Shown here piece after piece: positions 56,900 through 64,000 of a DNA stretch of 64,000 bases. The position numbers and the translations under genes are program-made. Source of the DNA: Dipteris shenzhenensis (lineage: Eukaryota; Polypodiophyta; Polypodiopsida; Gleicheniales); NCBI GenBank assembly GCA_047967505.1, contig CM106540.1; one strand, 5' to 3'. The notes under the pieces are model-generated. The model worked only from the letters and a program-made list of their open reading frames with translations, was not told the DNA's origin and did not search any database. How positions within the stretch are numbered: the first letter of the stretch is position 1; each line of letters opens with the position of its first letter.

Positions 56900-59430
56900 T
56901 TATGTAAAATCATATTGATGAGTTGGTCTATATGATCGGTTGCGCAGGTTTCGTTGTGCATACTCTGTGACATACATTTTGAAGTCCTTGTCATTCAACA
57001 TGAGGCCATGTATTTGGCATTCCACAAAGTACGATTCCGTAGTGTTGTTTTCCAATATGAGATTGGTCTCATTTCGAAAACTCATTTTTTGCAGAAGCAC
57101 ATTGTAGAAGAACCCTTTCAGCTGATGACCAGGGTGGTATTCCATGAATCTGATGACCCCTGTTGTTCTTCACCACATGATTACCGAAAACATCATTTTT
57201 TATTGGACATTTTGATTTGGTCTATGGGTCACGTATGTTCTGTGATACTCGTAGGATATCTTCCAAGCATGCGGGCCTTCCACAATAGAGGTCCACCAGA
57301 TGCATGACGACGTCGTTGTTTCTTGAGATCATTCGTTAATGCGGTGCAAGAGGAGACAAGTCGACATAGTGAACAGACTTGCTCCTTGTGATTATTGGGA
57401 TCTGCAAGCAATTGAGTGCAGCCTCTGTCAGTGACAACAGTTTTGATAGGAGGGATTCTGCTATGAGTTTCAATTTCAAAGTGTCGAGATTTTGCAACCC
57501 CAATCATGCTGCGTCCTCTGGCTGAATGTTTAATTTTCCCATGGGCTCTGCCTTCATTTTACATATTTTAGAAGGTAGTGTGATATCGCAGAGTTCGTCA
57601 TGTGCTATATGTTCATGTGGGCTCCCCACAGGAGCAACAGTACTGGATGGTAAGGAACAACGTTCCGATGCTCGAACATAGGACGAAAGTAAAGCCATCT
57701 TTGTGTGTGGGGATCTAGGACCAGTTCAAGAGTCAGCTATATGTCAAATGGAAATCCATACTTGCATGAGTGGTGTGCCGGTCCTGTGTAGCAACTTCTT
57801 TGGCAAATTTGTAGTTGTTTTGATAGTACTAACTTATGCAGTGTTGTAGTTTGAGGCCGTGTGTCATCTTATCGAGGAATGTACGCAGCAATCTCATTTG
57901 TTATTCGTGCACGATCGTCTTGATGAACCCATAGTATGAGATGTGCATGCAGGGATCCCCTATTTTGTATTTTGTATCAAATAATGTGGTGCTCAATATG
58001 GCCAAGAAGACCATTTCATGGTAGTATGTATTTGTGCATGAATAAATGGAATTGCGTATGAAAAAGGGTCGCGCATTCAATCGGGCAATCTTTCAACTGT
58101 GCATTATACTTTTTCGCAATGCTCTGTATAGTGGTGATCTCTTGCCATCGAGTATCTTATACCTCATCTGCAGTAAATGTCAAGAGGAAGTCTGGAAGAC
58201 CCCAAGCGTCAACCATTGCTATTAGATCCTTCAATTGTCTTCGATCCCATGACAGTGTTCTGAGCATCGTTGATGGCATGTTGTACCACAACACATGCTT
58301 GATCGCATCTTGATCAGCAGCATCTTGATTGCTCTTCTTAAACTGATCAATGTCACGCTGCAAACACGTCATGTTGTTGCTATTTGTTGCGATCACAATT
58401 GCCTGCTTCAATTGGTACATGATTAGCATGTACGGCTTGTATAGCTTGTAGATTGAGAACAATGTGCTTATTCTCAATTTGATGTACTCAGCAAATTAAA
58501 TGGACCCTTCGCAGTTACCATGTGTAAATGGAAATAGGAAAGAGAACACCGCAACCTCTATTGTCATGTCAGAGCAACCATTGTTGGTTGTAGAAAGGCC
58601 ATTCACTTGGAACGATGCCACTCTCTGATAGTGTTTCTGTGGCTCGTAGTTGTATTGACCCAAACTGGTTCATGTCCTTGGTTTGAAAAGCTCGATGGTT
58701 TGCCGGTTTTGCCATGTTCTACAGTAATGATAGTTTCGATTGTGATTCCGCTATTGACATCAACTCAAATGGCATTGACTCTTCGTGTACTTGTAAGATG
58801 CTTGCAATAGTTTCAGGAGGCAAGATGCACATGCCTATCCTAAGATTTGGGCACTCAACCATTGTTCTATATTTCTATACAATCGAGTTATTTATTATGT
58901 TGTATGCCAGAATGTTCGAGAGCTCAGTTGCTAGCACGTCTCTTGTACAAGTTACATCTATTGTTGGTTTCATCCACGAAATCAATGGACTGTCCAACAA
59001 CAATCTCCGGTCGAGCATGCTTTTCGCAATTGCATTCGTTGTGGACATTACTAAAACTAAGATATCTACGACGCTCATCAATTGCATATGCAGATGGTTT
59101 CGGCTTTAGCAATCGACATATGTAATCTAATAGCAGTTGAACCACATACACTGAGTGTTGTGTATTTTGCGATCAACTGTGGCATGGCATGCATGTTACC
59201 TTGATACCTGATTCCTCACAAGCATCAATGAGAATAATGTTGCTCAATGTTGCCACATGGGCCGAAATGTTGGCAGGATTTAGGACCATAGATTTTTGTT
59301 GCTTCTCTTGTAGTGATGTAGTGTCGCATATTCTGCAAATGTCTATCGATGAGAATATTGACGTGCAGTCAGACATCCATTGACCGAGCGCTTGTTCGAT
59401 CACGGGCCATGATGAAGAGGAGGGCCTCAT
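56900..59430 (-). pseudogene. Helitron Rep (RepHel N-terminal part), heavily decayed
   Basis: On the minus strand, starting near 59430: a Cys-bearing start (ICRICDTTSLQEK); VDAWGLPDFLLTFTADEV (about 58210-58157), the Helitron_like_N block (GxPxxFxTFTxxE); then, at 57985-57915 in another frame, YKIQNRGSLHAHLILWVHQDD. This last block contains the HxH (HUH) metal-binding motif, HAH at 57941-57949, of rolling-circle Rep proteins. Further frames continue to about 56900. Stops and shifts occur every 50-100 codons. No helicase motif is seen, and the 5' TC and 3' CTRR ends could not be placed. Confidence 0.75.
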
Positions 59431-60599
59431 GGAGATTTTTTAAGATATCAAATCATTTTTCTTTTCTATGGATCTCCTTTTGTGGAGGGTTCTATGATTC
59501 TTCCTACTGCATGTAGTTGTTGGAGCTTCGAGGGAGGGAACTCATTGCCTCCGTGTCACAGAATGTTTGTTCTTGTTCATTGTAACTATATCTAGAAATA
59601 TAAGCTTGACATCAGGTTTTTACTATAATGTATGTATATGGCTAATGTTTGACATTCTATACCAAGCAAACATCTTTCGGATAACTGTCATTAAAGCTTG
59701 ATGAAATAGATGGAATCGAAGTGTATAATCTATTGATATAAAAAATTTTAATATCCAAGTTGGGAAGGTTTGTTTCATTTCTTTCGTAAGAACATGATAT
59801 TTGCATTGCAAGATAGGTAAGAGATTCTATGTTGCGTACCTCTCAAAAAATATATTCCGTCCAACAATGGGCTCGTATCAAAGTTGTGAATTGGTTCGTA
59901 TTGAACTTGTCAATCCTATCAAATACAAACAAAACTATGACTAATCAGATGACTTGGTGGGTGACCAAACTCCCTTAGTGAGAGTAAAGGTGACCAAGCC
60001 GAAAACTCAAGGAGTTTGGTCCCCAAATACCTAAAGACCCGCTCCAAAGTCCAAGGATTCAAGGATCCCAAGCACAGGCTGTATGTTCCAGCTACCACCA
60101 CCCGGAACAAGGAGGTGCATACCAGGAACAAGGAGATGCACACTTCTAGGCCATGAGGAGTGCATGCGCCTTGCATTTTCAGCTCCACATCCACAAGAAA
60201 TAGCGACACCAAAGAAAATAGCCACGGAAGGAATACAGCTCAAACTCAAGGAATTTGTCCCCCAAATATTCCGAAGAAAAGGCTTCCCGACAACATTCAG
60301 GGTTGCCGTGGGGTGTCTCACGGAGGCCGAGCCTCGTCACTCCAGGTTTTGAGCCTTTGTTTTGTCTGAACTAGATGGAGTTTCTAGACAAGGACCTACG
60401 AATGAGTGGAGGCTCAAAATCGAGCTTCTGGACTCCCAACTAGGATGGAGGTGGGTTGAGCGTAGCTCGAAGTGCTTTCTTCTGGCATAGGACCCTTTGG
60501 CAAAGTCCTTCCGGACCTCAAGTGCATGTGGGATGCCTCTAGCTGGGGACACCCAAGCTGAACTGAGGTTCTGGGATTTTTGTTAATTCCTTAGCTACC
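59431..60599. other. no gene recognised
   Basis: A short internal duplication near 60095-60145 (GGAACAAGGAGRTGCA twice). No domain. Confidence 0.45.
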
Positions 60600-61420
60600 C
60601 CAGAGGTATCACACCGGTCGACGAGAAAACTCTACAACATTGGTTGGTGGGCTACGGTTATAGTAGCAACGGGTGGTGTAATATAGCTTTAGCGATGTGT
60701 AGCAGCGTAACCTTTCAATGACGATCGACAAAATAAGGAAATAGCACCGATCGGTGTGATGAATGTATCGTGACGATCGGTGGGATAATGATTGCCACGT
60801 GGTTGATGCGATCGATCGGAAGGGATATCCCCATGGGCGTACGGATACCAGATAATAGCGGGCGGTGGGATAGGGAATCGGCAGGATCTTACCAACGCGT
60901 CGGTCGGTGGGATCGCATAGTGACAGGCGTGGGGATCAAAATGACGACGATCGGTGGGATAGGCATATAGCGTCGATGATGGGCTAAGTGGAAAACACTG
61001 GACGATGAGATTGAACAGCGACGGGTGGTGTGATGGAGTAACATGATGGTGGAGGGGAACGATTATGACCACGGACGGAGGGGTTGGTTCACCGCGCCGG
61101 CCATGGGGTAGTAGAATAGCAACGGTCGGTGGGAAACCACTACAGCATCGGTCAACGGCTTGTCAGATCGGTGTGAAAGTAACTCTGACACACATTAACT
61201 CTGAGTGACAGGATAACCCATAGTCAGAGGTTAGGTCGACGGGGAAGCGCTACGGCACTAAGTCAACTCAGGTTGACCGACGGGATCTGGCTAGCATGCC
61301 AATCGACGAAAAAATGCTACGGTGCTAGGTCAACGCAGGTTGACTGATGGGATCCGGCTAACGCGCCAGTCGGCAAGAAAACTGGTCGACTCAGTGGGAT
61401 AGTCGTACACAGTTTTGCCG
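60600..61420. repeat. degenerate repeat region (CGGTCGGTGGGAT type)
   Basis: The word (GA)CGRTCGGTGGGATA or close variants recurs about twelve times at irregular 35-70 bp spacing (for example 60773, 60862, 60903, 60949, 61123), followed by GTCGACGGGRAAGCGCTACGGC and CTAGGTCAACKCAGGTTGACYGAYGGGATC, which repeat near 61240-61370. It is richer in CpG than the rest of the window. Directly left of the LTR-element start at 61.9 kb. Confidence 0.75.
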
Positions 61421-61763
61421 ACTGAGATTTGATGATTTTTGAGAATTTTGCAGTTTCTGTTCATGATTTTTTGTGATGAGGGGGTGCTACACTACCTATT
61501 CTACCTTCTCAATGAAAACAAACTTGAAAACAAATAGTTTTTGGAAGGCAAAATGCAAAACCTCAGAAAAGGGAAGTTCTAGAACATAAAACTACTTCAA
61601 AACTTGACAAAAATCCTTTTGTTGTTTTTTGAGGTGATTAGACCACCCACACACCTTAGCAATCAAGCCTACTAAATTCCTATCAACTTGAAACACCAAA
61701 AAGCATAAAAAACAAGCTTTCCATGCTCACAAATGGCATTCTTACATGAAAAAACAGATTTCT

Positions 61764-61766
<3 letters not shown>

Positions 61767-61802
<36 letters not shown>
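61767..61802. repeat. (CT)n microsatellite
   Basis: About 18 perfect CT units. Confidence 0.96.
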
Positions 61803-61806
<4 letters not shown>

Positions 61807-61914
61807 ACCTCTCTTCGCTCCTACTTCACTAACAAGCTCCAAGGTAAGCTTGAAGACTTGTGCAATGGGAATATATCGAAGGGAGACAAGTGCAAATGCA
61901 AAAGCATACCTTTA

Positions 61915-61932
61915 TCCCCGGTAGCGGTGCCA
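61915..61932 (-). other. primer-binding site for tRNA-Asp (LTR element, minus strand)
   Basis: The minus strand reads TGGCACCGCTACCGGGGA, which differs at 3 of 18 positions from the well-known TGGCGCCGTTGCCGGGGA complement of the 3' end of plant tRNA-Asp, as used by several Ty3 groups. The LTR of such an element would begin just to the right, with TGTAGTGGG at 61937 as its inner boundary (CA on the minus strand). No partner LTR or protein frame was found. Confidence 0.65.
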
Positions 61933-61936
61933 AAAA

Positions 61937-62685
61937 TGTAGTGGGTCTGAGCGATGACTCGTGTCGTGGGGTAGTTGAAGATATGCCGACGAAGTCTCCA
62001 GTCCTGGCTACTCCTTGTGGGAGCAATGCATAGCACGAGCCATCGGCAAGTGTCACTCAAGCGGCCTCCGGATCATTGCAATGTGTCTCCATGCGAGAAA
62101 GGGGGAAGGGGAAGAGGGGAGAAGAGGGGGGAGAAGGGAGGGAGAAGAAGAAGGGAAGAGGAGAGTGAAGGGGGTTGGAGTGGCAGACACAAGGGCACTA
62201 CAATGGAAACAAGCGAACACCCAAAACACTCTCTTGGAAGAGAAGAGGGAGCTTGTATTCAAACTTGTTCAAATAACAATGAAGACCAAAGTCAACCATT
62301 TGGTCTTTTATACAAGTCACCTTTTTAAAGGAGGGCCAACCCTTGTTCTTTTTAGCACTCTCCCTCACTTTACAACCATGGGCTCTTGGGCTCGTAGGGT
62401 GCCAAGGCATATTGCTATTCTTACTGACTCTCCCTTCTAGCAGAAATAGCGCTTGTGTTAACCATATTAAAGCACTTGGGATAAACCTGGTATTAGGAGG
62501 AGGTCCTAACCGGTTCCCAAATAGCGATTGTGTTAGCCTCACCACTCCTAAACTCGGGTGATTTGGGGCTCAAACTCCCTAAGCACCCTCACACCTTCAT
62601 CTATTTGGTGTTCGAACCTCATAGACTCTGCAACATGCAAAATGATGCTAGATTTTTATCATACCTTTCATTTTTTCTTTTGTAG
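61937..62685 (-). other. probable LTR remnant and intron-like sequence before the kinase exon
   Basis: Starts at the expected LTR boundary next to the primer-binding site; the outer end is not defined. GA-rich at 62095-62175. The last ~50 bp (T-rich, ending TTTTGTAG) is a good splice acceptor for the kinase exon. No kinase or LRR coding sequence lies in it. Confidence 0.4.
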
Positions 62686-63089
62686 AGTGTGCATATTCGA
62701 CCCGAATTTCAACAAAGGTGGACGTTTATAGCTATGGCGTTGTACTGCTCGAGTTGTTAACTGCAAGAAGACCTACAGATGAAATATTTGGCTGCATGCA
62801 CAACAGCTTACCTCAATGGGTGTGTTTGTACTTTCCTAACAATGCAACAGAAGTCTTGGATGTAACTCTTAGAGGGTCTAGTGTCTCAGACCATGAAGAG
62901 ATGGTCCGATTTATGGGCCTAGCTTTGGCATGCACAGAGGAGAATCCAATCAACCGGCCCACAATGCAAGTAGTTTTAGCAGTGCTGTTGAAAATTAAAA
63001 CCAGTAACACTGCTATATTCAGCTATCCAACATTAGAAAACATTGTCAAAGCCTCCAAGAACATGAGACTTGAAATTGATTCAACTTAA
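62686..63089 (+). CDS. LRR receptor-like kinase, 3'-terminal exon (kinase C-lobe), orphan
   Basis: After the acceptor TTTTGTAG the exon codes for the end of the activation segment, CAYSTRISTKVDVYSYG, then VVLLELLTARRPTDEIF, SLPQWVCLYFPNNATEVLD and ENPINRPTMQVVLAVLLKIK, ending at a TAA (63087-63089). These are kinase subdomains VIII to XI, with the DVYSYG Asp and the RP motif Arg. The intron at the APE|Y position matches the conserved intron of LRR-XII type kinases. The Tyr after APE is Cys here, slightly unusual. No upstream exon is visible; 61.9-62.6 kb looks like an LTR remnant. It is therefore either the last exon of a gene with a very long transposon-filled intron or a 5'-truncated pseudogene. 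Confidence 0.85.
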
Positions 63090-64000
63090 AGGTATTATTG
63101 CTTGATTCCAGGTCAATATGCCATTACTTTTGACCATCATCAAATGCTTTGCAGATGGTAACAATTTTTTTGTGCTTTGCTTGTAGGAAGGAAGTTGATC
63201 ATCCTCAACTAGCTCTAGCTATGTGTATAACACATAGCTTGGGATATTAAAGCAAGAAGTACTATGGATATGCAACAATAATCATAATTGCCTCTCATCC
63301 TTGCATATGAATTAATAAATAAAATTTACAAGGGTTATTGTCACTACTAAAGCAAGAAGGTGAGGCATCATCATCGATCTCCTCTCAATTGATAATTGGA
63401 TCTATGTACATGTTATCATATGACTACCAGCCCTAACATGTTATGGAGCATGCATGTAATGGGCGACTAGGCTGTAAAGATTTATTGAGTTATGATGGAG
63501 TGCAATGTAATTTGGGGTCTTCCCCAATGTAAGATTGCATTGTAATTACCTCCCACTATAGTCCTTTGACTTGGCATGGCCCTTTAGTATTCCAAGTTGA
63601 CCCTCCAATTTATGGTGTTGGAGGTGGGGGTGGGTGCGGGGGGCATGTGGGTTAGGTTCCAATAACATGGCCCACTTGCAAAGTGGATTTACAAAAGCAA
63701 TACAAGTATCACTTGGCTTCGCGGAATCCATGAAAAATTATAAATTTTAATACAACATAAAGAGGAACAAAGTTGAGAATTTTCAAACTAGTACTAGTGC
63801 CTTTATGTGAGTTACATGAATTGGATCTTCGCTTTATTCAAATGTTGGAATTGCATTGAGCATTCCAAACATGGCATCCACACATAAGCATTAAGACACA
63901 TGGAAGAGAAAAGCATCATGCATCAAGCTACATCAAGTGAAGAAGACAATGACATCAACAACATGTATTGAGAAGAAACATCCTTTCCACCTTCAGCCCA
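63090..64000. other. 3' flank of the kinase exon; no further gene
   Basis: Probable 3' untranslated region, then AT-rich sequence. A G/T-rich patch lies at about 63615-63650. No domain recognised. Confidence 0.5.

Noticed and set aside
61915-61932. tRNA-Asp gene
   Set aside because: Only the 18-nt 3' end is present, with no acceptor pairing, D or anticodon arms. It fits a primer-binding site on the other strand.
56900-63089. Kinase exon as cargo of the Helitron
   Set aside because: The Rep lies on the other strand and 3 kb away, with an LTR-element remnant between. No Helitron ends include the exon.

Overview
The window reads as nuclear DNA of a land plant with a large, repeat-rich genome. 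The evidence is one intact-looking plant-type gene with short GT-AG introns (an MBD4-like DNA glycosylase, about 48.8-51.4 kb), one 3' exon of a plant LRR receptor-like kinase (62.7-63.1 kb), and decayed plant-type Ty3, Ty1/copia, LINE, hAT and Helitron remnants, with tRNA-Met and tRNA-Asp type primer-binding sites. The density of old transposons, minisatellites and microsatellites suggests a fern, lycophyte, gymnosperm or similar. I cannot name the species.

Layout. 0-10.1 kb: a 300-bp hAT-type MITE with an exact 8-bp target duplication, a broken Ty3 element (2.8-5.8 kb), a ~260-bp tandem repeat, a foldback element, a microsatellite and a palindromic minisatellite. 10.15-19.84 kb: a 9.7-kb DNA transposon bounded by identical 32-bp terminal inverted repeats and near-identical 8-bp flanks. 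Its left half (+) encodes a duplicated coiled-coil protein, a multi-exon protein that I take to be the transposase (superfamily not recognised) and a decayed histone H3 variant. Its right half (-) carries two further unknown genes, and a foldback hairpin lies between the halves. 19.8-27.4 kb: a nearly complete Ty3 element with short LTRs (21.7-26.2 kb). 27.5-30.0 kb: a 5'-truncated LINE (-) whose body is split by a second copy of the same MITE. 30.1-31.0 kb: a broken, apparently intronless gene of armadillo-like appearance. 32-41 kb: a gag-like coiled-coil remnant, degenerate tandem repeats, a second foldback copy and an inverted dispersed repeat. 41.2-45.1 kb: a third Ty3 remnant, a LINE tail and a hAT transposase fragment. 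45-48.8 kb: no recognisable gene. 48.8-51.4 kb: the MBD4-like gene. 54.0-54.8 kb: a copia gag fragment. 56.9-59.4 kb: a decayed Helitron Rep (-) with a visible HxH motif. 60.6-62.0 kb: a degenerate repeat and the primer-binding site of a further LTR element (-). 62.7-63.1 kb: the kinase exon.

Only the MBD4-like gene looks like a functional host gene; it would act in base-excision repair of G:T or G:U mispairs. The most unusual object is the 10.15-19.84 kb transposon. It has defined ends, a transposase candidate outside the families I can recognise, and a captured histone H3 with a long Pro/Ser/Gln-rich tail. This copy is dead (several nonsense codons and frameshifts), but the reading frames are still easy to follow, so intact relatives may exist elsewhere in the genome.
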